DNA from: Crystallibacter degradans
GTDB lineage: Bacteria > Actinomycetota > Actinomycetes > Actinomycetales > Micrococcaceae
Length of the DNA: 64,000 nt
Assembly (NCBI RefSeq): GCF_012952295.1
Contig: NZ_JABBCH010000001.1
Span: forward strand, 62,001 to 126,000
Direction of reading: 5' to 3'
Made by a program: the position numbers and the translations under genes. The notes below the pieces were generated by a model that was not told the DNA's origin, made no database searches, and was given only the letters and a program-made list of their open reading frames with translations. Positions 25,876 to 34,522 of this stretch are shown here, piece by piece (position 1 is the stretch's first letter; every line of letters begins with the position of its first letter).

Positions 25876-26349
25876 TGACTGTCCCCGAAAATGTGGACGC
25901 CTTCACGGCCGATCGAATCGAAGATCGGTGCCGGGTGGACTTCGGCTACCTCGTAGACCATGGGACGGACGTCGTTACCGGTGAGGCGATACGCGTCGAT
26001 GGCCAGATCGCTGATCGCTTCGTACAGCTGGTCGCCGACGCCGTCTGCAACGATGAACAACAGATCGATGTCCGAGTCGTGGCGCATCTCACGACGGGCC
26101 GCTGAACCGAAGAGAGTGACCTGTATTGGCTGCTCTCTCCATTTCGGAGATCCGATTGGTCAGAAACCGGATGAACTGCTCCATCGCCTTCGAAGCCTCA
26201 ACGATCAGACCTGCAAGGATGTGCTGGCCGTTCACTGAGTACTCGACTCGGTTGCCGACATGGGTGGCATCTACTACGCCGTTCTCCTCCAGCCGTTCCA
26301 GACAACGGCGCACACCTGAGATGGAAGCACGGACTCGGTGTTCCCGCAC
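25821..26349 (-). pseudogene. HTH-nucleotidyltransferase (MNT) remnant, frameshifted
   Basis: Two minus-strand frames together give a winged-helix plus minimal-nucleotidyltransferase protein. The first (26089-26349) reads SISGVRRCLERLEENGVV ... ISEMERA. The second (ending at 25821) reads IQVTLFGSAARREM, then RHDSDIDLLFIVADG. The diagnostic GSxxR...SDIDL active site is intact, but the frame changes at about 26110-26125 (after GAGAGAGCAGCC), so no continuous protein is made. The N-terminus is also missing. MNT proteins are antitoxins that AMPylate HEPN toxins; the HEPN remnant follows. Confidence 0.6.
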
Positions 26350-26354
26350 GAGAA

Positions 26355-26474
26355 CTGCAGAACCCCTTGCGTGCCATCTGCCCCGCGCTCGAAGCCGACG
26401 TCCTCATGGCTCTAGCGGGTGGACATCCAGTACGCCGGGTGCAGCTGCATCTCAAACCTCCCGATCGCTCATAA
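26355..26474 (+). pseudogene. Inverted N-terminal fragment of the nucleotidyltransferase gene
   Basis: The plus-strand frame LQNPLRAICPALEADVLMALAGG resembles the N-terminus of actinobacterial HTH-nucleotidyltransferases (typically QNPLRSICP...DVL.VLAG). It is oriented opposite to the body of the gene, whose truncated start abuts it at 26349. This suggests a small inversion during decay. It ends at TAA 26472-26474. Confidence 0.35.
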
Positions 26475-26511
26475 TTGTACGCGTTTCAGTGCTCCCCCGG
26501 AATCCTCGACT

Positions 26512-26565
26512 CCCCGCCGTCGTCGTTGTTCATGGTCTGGATCCGGATGAACTGAGCCTTCGCAG
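26512..26565 (+). pseudogene. Short CHRD-like gene fragment
   Basis: PAVVVVHGLDPDELS is read here on the plus strand. The DNA matches the intact CHRD gene at 19346-19390 over about 40 bases with few changes (CCGCCGTCGTCGTTGTT then CATGG-CTGGATCCGG). Nothing else of the gene remains. Confidence 0.35.
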
Positions 26566-26567
26566 CC

Positions 26568-27008
26568 TCAGCTGTCGCGATCACTGGCGATGACGATGGA
26601 AGCGGGGGAATCTTGACGAAGACCGACGACGGCGGCAACCGCCCGGGCGATCTTGGCGCCGCCCTGAACCGACGGCTCGATGGCGTTGGCGTAGTCCCCG
26701 TCCTGGTTGCAGATCAGGCGCAGGTCAACTTCCGCCTCGGAACGGGCGGGAGATTGCAGCAGGTAGGCGAACCCCAGCGCGTCGTTTCCTCCTGCGCTGA
26801 TCACCAGGTGGGTCGCGTCGCGCGGCAGGCAACGAAGCTGCCGCGGCACGCCTGAGATGACGTCCCCATCGACTGCCAGGAGGGTGGCCTGCCACGTTGG
26901 CGGAAGTTCGTCACGGAGTTGATTGACGACGTCGGGACCGCGGCCAACGTAGGCCTTGTTGTCGAAGATGGACTCGCCGAGCAAAACCACGTGGCCCGTT
27001 GACATCAA
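26568..27008 (-). pseudogene. SGNH/GDSL hydrolase with an internal deletion
   Basis: 146-residue frame. Block I is VLLGESIFDN (the usual GDS is GES, although the serine remains), then GRGPDVVNQLR and LAVDGDVISGV, and block III VISAGGNDALG. It then jumps from LLQSPARSEAEV straight to DLRLICNQDGDYANAIEPS and QGGAKIARAV. In intact relatives a further segment of roughly 80-100 residues lies between these parts. Probably non-functional, or at least strongly shortened. It neighbours other decayed genes. Confidence 0.6.
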
Positions 27009-27022
27009 AACCTCTATTCATG

Positions 27023-27775
27023 TCAGAGCTTTCGGGCGGTACGAACATTTCTCATACCCGCAATGAACAACACCGCCGGCAGGATCAGTACGATCCCGGT
27101 GAAGATCAGGACAAACAGCGCACCGCGCGGGAACGAGTGCGCGTCCTCCTCCATGTACTCATCGAAGAGAACAAACCGCTCATGTTCGTTCGGGTCCACG
27201 TACACCTGGACCGTCTCCCCCTGGGTCCAGGCAGGCTCCGGGTAGTCTTTCTTCCGTTGTCTGTGATCGTTGATTTCACCTTGCAACGTCTGGCCGTCAA
27301 TCCTGTACTCAATCGCTGCCGAGGTCTCGGTGATGTAGTCCCATCCGGATTGGCCGCCGATGCTGTAGCGGTCTGTGGAATGCCCTACTGCCACCGGGCC
27401 CACTGTGGCAGGAAGCAAAACGCCGTTGGTTTTCAACTGCGTGTAATCGCCCTGTTCGGAGTATTGCAGGTTGAAGTTGAAAGCGCCGATGGCGAGGATG
27501 GCGACGGCGAGGGCCAGCCCGATCCAGCGAAAGACTCCTGTCCTGCGGGCGATCCGCTCGCTGTCCCAGCCGGGAGCAAAGTACCCGTTTCCTCTCCCAT
27601 CATTCCTATACCAGCTGGTGGTTTTGCTCAGTTCGAAGGCCAAGCGGCTTGTGGAGCGGTTAGGCGATCGCGTCCATCCCTCGGGAGGTACAAAGGATCC
27701 GGCAGTGGACTCATCGGTCAGAGTCGGAGCAGCATCTGGATCGTCGGGGCGTTCATTCAATTGTGGCGTGTCCAT
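27023..27775 (-). CDS. DUF3592-like membrane protein
   Basis: 250-residue protein with a soluble N-terminus (about 1-80) and two membrane helices (about 84-102, FRWIGLALAVAILAIGAF; and 219-241, ALFVLIFTGIVLILPAV). Between them is a DUF3592-type extracytoplasmic domain: ATVGPVAVGHS, EYRIDGQTLQGEI, and GETVQVYVDPNEHERFVL. Function unknown. 15 bp before the remnant SGNH gene on the same strand, and downstream of selO. Confidence 0.78.
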   Translation of the reverse strand: MDTPQLNERPDDPDAAPTLTDESTAGSFVPPEGWTRSPNRSTSRLAFELSKTTSWYRNDGRGNGYFAPGWDSERIARRTGVFRWIGLALAVAILAIGAFNFNLQYSEQGDYTQLKTNGVLLPATVGPVAVGHSTDRYSIGGQSGWDYITETSAAIEYRIDGQTLQGEINDHRQRKKDYPEPAWTQGETVQVYVDPNEHERFVLFDEYMEEDAHSFPRGALFVLIFTGIVLILPAVLFIAGMRNVRTARKL

Positions 27776-27818
27776 TCAGGAGGAGGCTTGGCTTGTCGGC
27801 GATGCGGTGCGCTGGGCC

Positions 27819-29282
27819 TTAGGTTCCGCAGAAGGTCCGGTAGGGGCCGAAGCTTTCCGGGGCTGCGGTGGCGTACCGCTCAAGGCCAGGGCGCTCTTCG
27901 TAAGGTGCGGTCACCGCGGCCAGGAGCTGGTTAAAGGGCTCCAGGTCGTCTTGGACGGCGGCGGCGAGGGCCTCCTCCACGAGGTGGTTGCGGGGAATGT
28001 AGGCGGGGTTGGTCTGGTCCATCAGGTCGGCGTCCGGGTCCAGCGCGCGCCAGCGCTCGGTCCAGGCATCGAAGACTGCTGAACTAAGGAACATGGAGCG
28101 GGCGGATTCGGTGTCGCCGCGGGCCGCCGTGCCGAGCGCGCGGAAGAAGGCGGTGTAGTCGACCTTGCCTTCCTGCAGGAGGGTGAACAGCTCGTTCGTC
28201 AGCGTCGACGCTGTTTCGTCGTCGGCACCGTCGGGCAGACCGAGTTTGGCTTTCATGCCGGCCAGCCACGCGGCGCTGTACTGATCGTGGAAGGCGCCGA
28301 GCGCTTCCTGCGCGAGTGCGACGGCCTGTTCGTGGTCCTCGTGGAAGAGAGGCAGCAGAGCCTCCGCGAGGCGGGCCAGGTTCCACTCTGCTACCAGCGG
28401 CTGGTTGCCGTAGGCATAGCGACCGTTTTCGTCGATCGAGCTGTAGACCGTTGCCGGGTCGAAAGCATCCATGAAGGCACACGGCCCGTAGTCGATGGTC
28501 TCCCCCGAGATGGTCATGTTGTCCGTGTTCATGACTCCATGGATGAAACCCACCAGCATCCACTGGGCCACCAGCGATGCCTGGGCGGCGACCACCGCTT
28601 GGAACAGGGCGAGATACGGGTTCTCGACCTCTGCGGCGCTGGGATGGTGGCGTGTTATGGCATGGTCGGCGAAGCGGCGCAGCAGGTCGTCGTCGTTCAT
28701 TGCCCGGGCGTATTGGAAGCTACCTACACGCAGATGACTGCTTGCCACGCGGGTGAGCACGGCTCCCGGCAGCTGCGTCTCGCGGCGCACCGGCCGCCCC
28801 GTCGCGACCACGGCGAGGGAACGTGTGGTGGGGATGCCCAGCGCGTGCATCGCCTCGCTGACCACGTACTCGCGCAGCATCGGACCGACCGCAGCCAGGC
28901 CGTCGCCGCCGCGGGCGAACGGTGTACGTCCGGATCCCTTGAGGTGGATGTCCCGAAGGCCGCCGTCAGCGTCGGCGATCTCTCCAAGCAGGAGAGCGCG
29001 TCCGTCGCCCAGACGCGGCGAGTAGAAGCCGAACTGGTGGCCGGCATAGCCCTGTGCCACCGGAGTGGCACCGCTGGGTAGCGAAACCCCGATCAGCAGC
29101 CGCAGCCCCTCGGGGTTCCGCAACGAGGCCGGGTCGAAGCCCAACTCCATGGCCAGCGGCTCGTTGAGTACGAGCAGCTTCGGATCCGGCGCATCTTCGG
29201 CTTGCCATGGAATAGCCAGCTCGGCGAATTCACGGGCGAACTGGCCGTTAAAGGCGACTGCTGACTGGGCTTCGACACTCAT
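27819..29282 (-). CDS. selO: Protein adenylyltransferase SelO (YdiU, UPF0061)
   Basis: Pseudokinase-fold enzyme (487 aa) that transfers AMP from ATP to Ser/Thr/Tyr of target proteins, linked to redox homeostasis. Motifs: [38 protein letters not shown]-like [40 protein letters not shown] (metal-binding Asn/Asp), and C-terminal [15 protein letters not shown]. Most SelO proteins end in a CSS/selenocysteine-type motif; here the end is GPYRTFCGT, with a cysteine third from the end. Start ATG 29282, preceded after a few bases by a small membrane gene. Confidence 0.95.
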   Translation of the reverse strand: MSVEAQSAVAFNGQFAREFAELAIPWQAEDAPDPKLLVLNEPLAMELGFDPASLRNPEGLRLLIGVSLPSGATPVAQGYAGHQFGFYSPRLGDGRALLLGEIADADGGLRDIHLKGSGRTPFARGGDGLAAVGPMLREYVVSEAMHALGIPTTRSLAVVATGRPVRRETQLPGAVLTRVASSHLRVGSFQYARAMNDDDLLRRFADHAITRHHPSAAEVENPYLALFQAVVAAQASLVAQWMLVGFIHGVMNTDNMTISGETIDYGPCAFMDAFDPATVYSSIDENGRYAYGNQPLVAEWNLARLAEALLPLFHEDHEQAVALAQEALGAFHDQYSAAWLAGMKAKLGLPDGADDETASTLTNELFTLLQEGKVDYTAFFRALGTAARGDTESARSMFLSSAVFDAWTERWRALDPDADLMDQTNPAYIPRNHLVEEALAAAVQDDLEPFNQLLAAVTAPYEERPGLERYATAAPESFGPYRTFCGT

Positions 29283-29285
29283 TTT

Positions 29286-29504
29286 TCAAGGGTACCTTCG
29301 GGACAGACTCCAGTGCTTGAGCAGGCCTTCGAAGAGCCGTTTGGGCCGCTGCATTTCGCCGTGCTTCGCACCGAGGACGATAACAGTTCCGGCGAAGACC
29401 GGGATGGCCCATTGAAGTGCCTTGAGCTGCTTCTGAGCGGCCTTCAACTCATGAGAGGCTGCGGGCGCCGGTTCGGTTGCGCCTTCGGCCCCTTCATCCG
29501 CCAA
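29286..29504 (-). CDS. Small membrane protein upstream of selO
   Basis: 72-residue protein: an acidic/Ala-rich N-terminus, a helix with Lys/Gln (LKAAQKQLKAL), one membrane segment (QWAIPVFAGTVIVLG) and a basic tail. Start is TTG 29504 with AAGG upstream. The frame stays open and protein-like for a further 90 bp upstream (VRKSLRTIGRSKKVEQ) but has no start codon there, so the annotated N-terminus is uncertain. Its stop is 3 bp before the selO start, so coupling is likely. Confidence 0.6.
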   Translation of the reverse strand: MADEGAEGATEPAPAASHELKAAQKQLKALQWAIPVFAGTVIVLGAKHGEMQRPKRLFEGLLKHWSLSRRYP

Positions 29505-29591
29505 CTGTTCGACCTTCTTACTGCGGCCGATCGTGCGAAGAGATTTCCGGACATGATTGGATTCCTGTGGATGTGGCTGGACTTGGGTGGG

Positions 29592-29867
29592 TTAGTGGTG
29601 GCCGGCCTTGGTGGTACCAAACATCAGCGTGCGCCGGCCGATGTCGTAGTACACGGTTTCTGCGGTGGAGAGCAGATCCTGCAGGTTGTCGGCGTCGTCG
29701 GCATCGATGGTCAACACTTCTTCCCAAGCGCCGTGATCCAGGACAAGCTGCAGGGTCCAGGTGCCCGGAGCTCCCGGCTCGCCGGCTACCCAGGTGAACT
29801 GGTAGTGGCTGAGTTGGCGCACCCTGATGCTGTCATCGGTGATGGGCTGTTCTGGTGTGGGTGTCAC
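29592..29867 (-). CDS. Small hypothetical protein (stress-element controlled)
   Basis: 91-residue acidic soluble protein with beta-rich pattern HYQFTWVAGEPGAPG and TWTLQLVLDHGAWEEVLTID, then YYDIGRRTLMFGTT. No family recognised. GTG 29867 has AAGGAG 7 bases upstream. A TAGTAAGC-type element lies 48 bp further upstream in the same orientation, as for the GNAT-like genes, suggesting shared regulation. Confidence 0.65.
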   Translation of the reverse strand: MTPTPEQPITDDSIRVRQLSHYQFTWVAGEPGAPGTWTLQLVLDHGAWEEVLTIDADDADNLQDLLSTAETVYYDIGRRTLMFGTTKAGHH

Positions 29868-29914
29868 GGTTCCGCTCCTTCTCTGGCAAGAGTCGATAGA
29901 TACCCTACGGAGGT

Positions 29915-29931
29915 GCTAAGTGTGCTTACTA
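29915..29931 (-). promoter_or_regulatory. TAGTAAGC-type element
   Basis: Minus-strand sequence TAGTAAGCACACTTAGC, 48 bp upstream of the GTG of the small gene 29592-29867. Member of a four-copy set in this window. Confidence 0.5.
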
Positions 29932-30270
29932 GATTCTCTGCTGAAGGCATCGTTTTCAAGGTCCGGACCAGGATTGGCAGAGAATACTGGCGGCGCACGA
30001 GGCCGGAAGCACAACGGAGCCCCCGGAAGGGATCCGGGAGGCGCATGGTCCGTCTCGATGGACGGTAGGTGCGAAGGCGCATCAACCTGACCTCCGGAAT
30101 CCCGTCGAGGGGCTCCGTGCAAATATTTTCACGCCGTCGTCGAACGCTGTCAATGACGTGAAATTTTCGCGACTTGAGGAACCGCTGCTGGGATGCAGCC
30201 GTCATGCTTTTGACTGCAACCACGGTAAGGCAAGTCAAGGTACCGCTACAGAACAGGTGTGCGGTGAGCG
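29932..30270. other. Intergenic region without a supported gene
   Basis: About 340 bp between the two small minus-strand genes. Open frames here have no SD and no recognisable composition. It contains one GCCGTCGT octamer (30133-30140). Confidence 0.5.
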
Positions 30271-30588
30271 CTAGTCCATGGCCTCACGTGGATAGTCATC
30301 CTCGTCTTCGCCGGCGATTCCCCTGGCCTGCTCCAGACGGTCAGCTTCTGCCGCCTCTGCAATCGCCTGAGCGGCTGGGCGGATGTCGTCTCCGGCCACA
30401 GGCGCTGCCGGAAGTTGTTGTTCCATTCGGTCTGCTTCGGAACCGCCGGGTAGCGGCGGCTCTATAAGCGCAGGCCCCGCATCGGCAATAGCATCGCCGT
30501 CCGGTTCATCGGGCAGAACGGGCGTTTGCTGCTCCAGCCAGTCGGCGGTGGCTCCGCCCTGCAGGACCGGTGGTTCTTCCCTATTCAT
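30271..30588 (-). CDS. Small acidic protein with three ADxxEQ repeats
   Basis: 105-residue, very acidic protein built from three degenerate repeats: ADWLEQQTPVLPDEPDGDAI, ADRMEQQLPAAPVAGDDI and ADRLEQARGIAGEDEDDY. No family assigned. Such proteins recur in Arthrobacter-type genomes as hypotheticals. A GAGGAGGAG SD lies 4 bases before the ATG. Solitary gene, divergent from hsp20. Confidence 0.7.
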   Translation of the reverse strand: MNREEPPVLQGGATADWLEQQTPVLPDEPDGDAIADAGPALIEPPLPGGSEADRMEQQLPAAPVAGDDIRPAAQAIAEAAEADRLEQARGIAGEDEDDYPREAMD

Positions 30589-30895
30589 GATCTCCTCCTC
30601 ATCGAGCCCTTCCCATGCACTTCGTCGCCAGCCGGGATGAAAGCTGCCTCCCCGTAACTGCTATTCCCCACCATGACACGGAGTGCACCGAAGGCGATAG
30701 AGCCAGTAGCCGCCTACACCGATGGCAAGAGCGCGATGGCACCGCTGCCGGTATCCGGATGCAGCACCGAGGATTATCAGCCCGAACGCGGCCAGAGAAC
30801 CCCTACCGGACGGAGAAACTGCACGCTAAAATACGAATAGTTGAGTGCACCTGACTCAACTATCCGACGATCAATGAGTGAAGGAGTTGATAAAA
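30589..30895. other. Divergent promoter region of hsp20
   Basis: 307 bp between the acidic-repeat gene and hsp20; it holds the HspR operator near its right end. No other gene is supported. Confidence 0.55.
30838..30862. promoter_or_regulatory. HAIR operator (HspR-associated inverted repeat)
   Basis: TAGTTGAGT-N7-ACTCAACTA, with arms 30838-30846 and 30854-30862. The known HspR site is CTTGAGT-N7-ACTCAAG; here the core TTGAGT-N7-ACTCAA matches exactly with the required spacing. It lies 33 bp before the hsp20 ATG, so HspR (encoded elsewhere) should repress this gene. Confidence 0.9.
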
Positions 30896-31342
30896 ATGGC
30901 CAGGTTTGATCCCTTCCAGGAGATGGACCGTCTGTCCCAGGCACTGTTCGGCAGCAGGCAGGGACCACGCATGATGCCGATGGACCTTTACCGCGAAGGT
31001 GACCACTACGTGCTCAACGCCGACCTGCCCGGCATCGATCCGAACTCGGTCGATGTCGACGTCGACGGACAGCTTCTGAGCATCCGGGCCCAGCGCACGC
31101 TGAAGGACAACGGCGAAACTCAGTGGTTGCTCAAGGAACGCCAGGGGGGTTCCTTCCTGCGCCAGCTCACGCTGGGCCAGGACATCGACGTCGACGGCAT
31201 TGCGGCGCACTACGACAACGGTGTGCTCAGCGTGACCATCCCGGTCAGCGAAATGACCAAACGCCGCAAGATCGAAATCGCGGCAGGGGGCAGGCAAGAG
31301 GCCCTCGAAGAGCCGGCCAAGCAGGACAAATCAGAAACCTGA
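30896..31342 (+). CDS. Small heat-shock protein Hsp20
   Basis: ATP-independent holdase chaperone (148 aa). The alpha-crystallin domain (about 28-125) opens MDLYREGDHYVLNADLPGI and includes DVDVDGQLLSIRAQR, with the conserved end GIAAHYDNGVLSVTIPVSE (A-x-x-x-n-GVL signature). A short N-terminus (MARFDPFQEMDRL) and a flexible charged tail complete it. AAGGAG lies 9 bases before the ATG; an in-frame GTG at 30878 would place the SD inside the gene. Monocistronic, followed by a terminator; repression by HspR is predicted from the HAIR site. Confidence 0.95.
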   Translation: MARFDPFQEMDRLSQALFGSRQGPRMMPMDLYREGDHYVLNADLPGIDPNSVDVDVDGQLLSIRAQRTLKDNGETQWLLKERQGGSFLRQLTLGQDIDVDGIAAHYDNGVLSVTIPVSEMTKRRKIEIAAGGRQEALEEPAKQDKSET

Positions 31343-31373
31343 GCCTACGTCGGCAAGTGGCAGGCCGGGAGGA

Positions 31374-31404
31374 GGGAAGGGTGCCGAGCTCCGGCACCCT
31401 TCCC
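31374..31404 (+). terminator. Terminator after hsp20
   Basis: Perfect 13-bp stem (GGGAAGGGTGCCG at 31374-31386 with its complement at 31392-31404), 5-base loop, 31 bp past the stop. No T run, but stable. Confidence 0.75.
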
Positions 31405-31577
31405 CATGTCGGAAGCAATCCGGATTCCCGGTGAAGAACACGAGGATCCTTGCAGAGGGCAATCCCACCGGTTGAAGCTTTCCGAAGCCCTCCACCCCGC
31501 AGAGGCGCCTGTCTGCCCGACCATCTATTTGCAGGGTAGCTGTTCCGCCCGGCTCGCCCGTGGTGAACACTGAAGGT

Positions 31578-32714
31578 ATGCGCAGTTTCGGCGTCGAGGA
31601 AGAACTGCTTCTGGTGGACGCAAAGACCGGAGCGCTGGCCCCGGTCTCCGAGCAGCTCCTCGGGGGCAAGCATCAAGAGGAGCCGTCCACGCCCGGGACA
31701 GCGGATTCCCCGATTGCCTACGCGGGTGCCCTTGCTCCGGAGCTAAAGCAGGAACAGCTTGAAGCCGTATCCGCACCGTACAGGGACCTGCGGAAGTTGG
31801 CTGCAGGCTTGCGGGCCGGCAGGGCGGAGGCTGACCGGCAGGCCAAGAGGTTCGGGGCCAGGGCGGTCGCGCTCGGCACCTATCCAATGCCGGCTGCGAC
31901 CCAATTGGTCCGGCGCCCGCGCTATCTAGCGATGGAAGGCCGATACGGCCTGACGCTGCGCGAGCAGCTCACCTGCGGCTTCCATGTCCATGTTGGCGTT
32001 GCGTCCGACGACGAAGCCGTTGCAGTCCTTGACCGGATCCGGGTCTGGCTACCAATCCTGCTTGCTTTGAGCGGCAACTCCCCTTACTGGCAGGGCACCG
32101 ACAGCGGCTACGCCAGCTTCCGCTACCAGGTCTGGAAGCGCTGGCCCACCGCAGGGCCCACGGATCTATTCGGGTCTCCGTCCGCCTACCACAGTCTGGT
32201 CCGCGTGCTCCTGGACTGCGATGTACTGCTCGACGAAGGAATGGTCTACTTCGACGCCCGCCTCAGCCGACGACAGCCAACCGTGGAAATTCGTGTCGCG
32301 GACGTCTGCCTTGAAGCAGACCATGCCGCCGCTCTGGCAGGGATGTGCCGAGCCCTCGTCGAGACGGCGGCACGGGAGTGGCTTGACGGCCGGCCACCGC
32401 CTGCCGTTCCGACGGAGCTGCTGCGGCTGGCGTCCTGGCGGGCAAGCAAGTCTGCCGTCACTGATGACCTGATCCATCCGCTGAGGAACGGCCGGTGTCC
32501 GGCAAGATCAGCCGTCGGCGCTTTGTTCGAGCACATAGGACCGGTCCTGGCCGAAACCGGAGACCTGGAACCGATTAAGCACTTGGTCAGCCGGATTGTC
32601 CGCACCGGAACAGGAGCAGACCACCAGCGGGCTGTCTTCGCCCGTCACAGCAAGCTCACCGACGTCGTCTTCGACGCCGTCCGACGCACGCATCTCCCTG
32701 CTGCTTATCTCTAA
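31578..32714 (+). CDS. Carboxylate-amine ligase, YbdK/GCS2 family (copy 2)
   Basis: 378-residue paralogue of the gene at 7011. Landmarks: RSFGVEEELLLVDAKTG, ELKQEQLEAVS, REQLTCGFHVHVGV, GYASFRYQVWKRWPTAGP, FDARLSRRQPTVEIRVADVC and GTGADHQRAVF. It lacks the segment that copy 1 carries between the N-terminal motif and the QEQ motif in the same form, so substrate pockets may differ. ATG 31578 is the family start; a GTG 18 bp upstream is possible. Two copies within 25 kb suggest duplication and divergence. Confidence 0.9.
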   Translation: MRSFGVEEELLLVDAKTGALAPVSEQLLGGKHQEEPSTPGTADSPIAYAGALAPELKQEQLEAVSAPYRDLRKLAAGLRAGRAEADRQAKRFGARAVALGTYPMPAATQLVRRPRYLAMEGRYGLTLREQLTCGFHVHVGVASDDEAVAVLDRIRVWLPILLALSGNSPYWQGTDSGYASFRYQVWKRWPTAGPTDLFGSPSAYHSLVRVLLDCDVLLDEGMVYFDARLSRRQPTVEIRVADVCLEADHAAALAGMCRALVETAAREWLDGRPPPAVPTELLRLASWRASKSAVTDDLIHPLRNGRCPARSAVGALFEHIGPVLAETGDLEPIKHLVSRIVRTGTGADHQRAVFARHSKLTDVVFDAVRRTHLPAAYL

Positions 32715-32777
32715 CCGGAAAAACGGACGGATACAAACCATCAGGTACAGCCTGAGGCGGCTTGCCTGTGCTCCCCA

Positions 32778-33533
32778 TCATTTGTGCTCGTGGGCCGGCT
32801 CCGTGGCGCCGTCGTCGTCGTGGCTGTGGAAATAGCCCTCGCCGCTCTCATCGGCGTGGAAATGCGGGGCCATCGGACCTGGATCAATGGGTGTGTGGCT
32901 TCCGTTTACGTGCTGGCTGTGCATCCAGCGCACCCAGGCGCAGAGCTGCTGCACCGTGTCCTGCTGCTTCCGCGACAACGCCAGGACCGGTGCCCCTTCG
33001 CGGGCGGCAGTGGCGTCCTTGACCATCTGCTCCACATCCACGTCCACGTATTCGGCCAAGTCGATTTTGTTGATCACCAACAGATCGGCGCGCGCGATTC
33101 CGGGGCCGCCCTTGCGGGCAACATCTCCCCCGCCGGCGACGTCGAGTACGAAGATCTGGGCATCAACCAGGGCCGGCGAGAAGGTGGCGGTGAGGTTATC
33201 TCCGCCGCTTTCGACGAGCACGATGTCCAGCGGCGCGAAGTCTTGTTCCAGGTCTTCGACCGCCATCAGGTTCATCGTGACGTCGTCGCGGATGGCGGTA
33301 TGGGGGCAAGCCCCGGTCTCCACCGCACGGATCCGTTCGGCGGGCAAGACCCCCGCCGACCGGAGAAAGCGGGCATCTTCATCGGTGTAGATATCGTTGG
33401 TGATGACTCCGATGTTCAGTTCACCCGCCAAGTTTCGACACAGGGTCGCGATGACCGAGCTTTTCCCGGTCCCTACGGGACCGGCGACTCCGAGCCGTAG
33501 TGAGCGCGTTCGTGGTTCCTGGTTCTCCGGCAC
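32778..33533 (-). CDS. ureG: Urease accessory GTPase UreG
   Basis: SIMIBI-class GTPase (251 aa) that powers nickel insertion into urease. P-loop [13 protein letters not shown] at about 17-29, then [26 protein letters not shown] (the CPH metal motif), ESGGDNL and LVINKIDLA (base specificity NKID). The C-terminus is a His-rich tail ([18 protein letters not shown]), a likely nickel store. Start GTG 33533 has GAGGAGG 6 bases upstream. It follows ureF by 49 bp. No urease subunit, ureE or ureD gene is in the window. Confidence 0.95.
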   Translation of the reverse strand: MPENQEPRTRSLRLGVAGPVGTGKSSVIATLCRNLAGELNIGVITNDIYTDEDARFLRSAGVLPAERIRAVETGACPHTAIRDDVTMNLMAVEDLEQDFAPLDIVLVESGGDNLTATFSPALVDAQIFVLDVAGGGDVARKGGPGIARADLLVINKIDLAEYVDVDVEQMVKDATAAREGAPVLALSRKQQDTVQQLCAWVRWMHSQHVNGSHTPIDPGPMAPHFHADESGEGYFHSHDDDGATEPAHEHK

Positions 33534-33582
33534 AATGCCCTCCTCATTCTCTCTAACATTCGTGTATTCCCCCTGAGTTTGC

Positions 33583-34257
33583 TCAGGAGGCAAAAAGCCG
33601 CATATCCGTTGCCGCATGATGTTCAGCGGCGATGTCGAGCAGCGGTGCACCGGCGGACGGAAGATCAGCCGGAGCCGTGTCCGCGTGTTTGGCTGCTTCG
33701 CTCGCCAACTGGTCCAACAAGGGGGTCAGGCGGGCCAGCGCGGCGTGGGCGCTGAACGGGTCAAGACTGAGCAGCTTGACGGCGGCGACGGCCGGCCCGG
33801 CCACTGCTTCATGCAGTACGGCGAGCGCCGCATCCCGCGGGGCGAGATCAAAGGCTGCCGCCGCTACGCCGAACACGATGGGTTGATGCGCGGTCCGGTC
33901 AAGTTCATGGAAGCGCGGATGCGGCCGGATGGCTGTGGCTGCACGAAGCAGTTGGCGCCCTAGGGAGCGGGAGACGGCGCGCAGGGCGGGTGATGGGATT
34001 CGGGCGTCGAGCTCAGGGTCCAGCTCCTGCAGGAGGACTTGATCGCCCTTGGTGGAGGAATGGCATGCGGCGGCAGCGAACGCGCCGGCTACCAGGCCTG
34101 CGGTGACCGCCCTCCCGGTCAGGAACTTCTCCAGACTGTCGGCATCGTGTACGCGTCCGGCGCGGATGGTCGCTTCGAGGCCGCCGGAGTGCGCGTAGCC
34201 GCCGGCAGGCAGCCGTCCATCGGCTAAGAGCAAGAGCGCGGCTGCGTTATCAGCCAT
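33583..34257 (-). CDS. ureF: Urease accessory protein UreF
   Basis: All-helical partner of UreG and UreD in the urease activation complex (224 aa). Family landmarks: [21 protein letters not shown] at the N-terminus, [17 protein letters not shown], and the C-terminal [22 protein letters not shown] 34257 is chosen over one seven codons upstream. In complete clusters the order is ureABC-E-F-G-D; here F and G stand alone, with a plus-strand flavin reductase gene starting upstream. Confidence 0.9.
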   Translation of the reverse strand: MADNAAALLLLADGRLPAGGYAHSGGLEATIRAGRVHDADSLEKFLTGRAVTAGLVAGAFAAAACHSSTKGDQVLLQELDPELDARIPSPALRAVSRSLGRQLLRAATAIRPHPRFHELDRTAHQPIVFGVAAAAFDLAPRDAALAVLHEAVAGPAVAAVKLLSLDPFSAHAALARLTPLLDQLASEAAKHADTAPADLPSAGAPLLDIAAEHHAATDMRLFAS

Positions 34258-34522
34258 GATCAGTGCCCAAGGCATCGCATCCGGACGGAAGGGCAGCGTC
34301 CGCCGTCGTACGGATTATTGGACGCCCGCGCTCTCTAAGAGTTAGCAACAAATCTACCGCCCTACTGTCGGACCTGCGCTTTCCCGTCACGTTACACGGG
34401 GACCAGTTGCAGGGGTAGGGCTTGCGTCATCTCCGACGCTGGCGTGGCGCACTTAGCAGTCCTAGCATGGGCGGTAGGTACTTTCGCGCCGTCGGTCCCC
34501 TCTGCAGGAAGGAGCAACCTTG

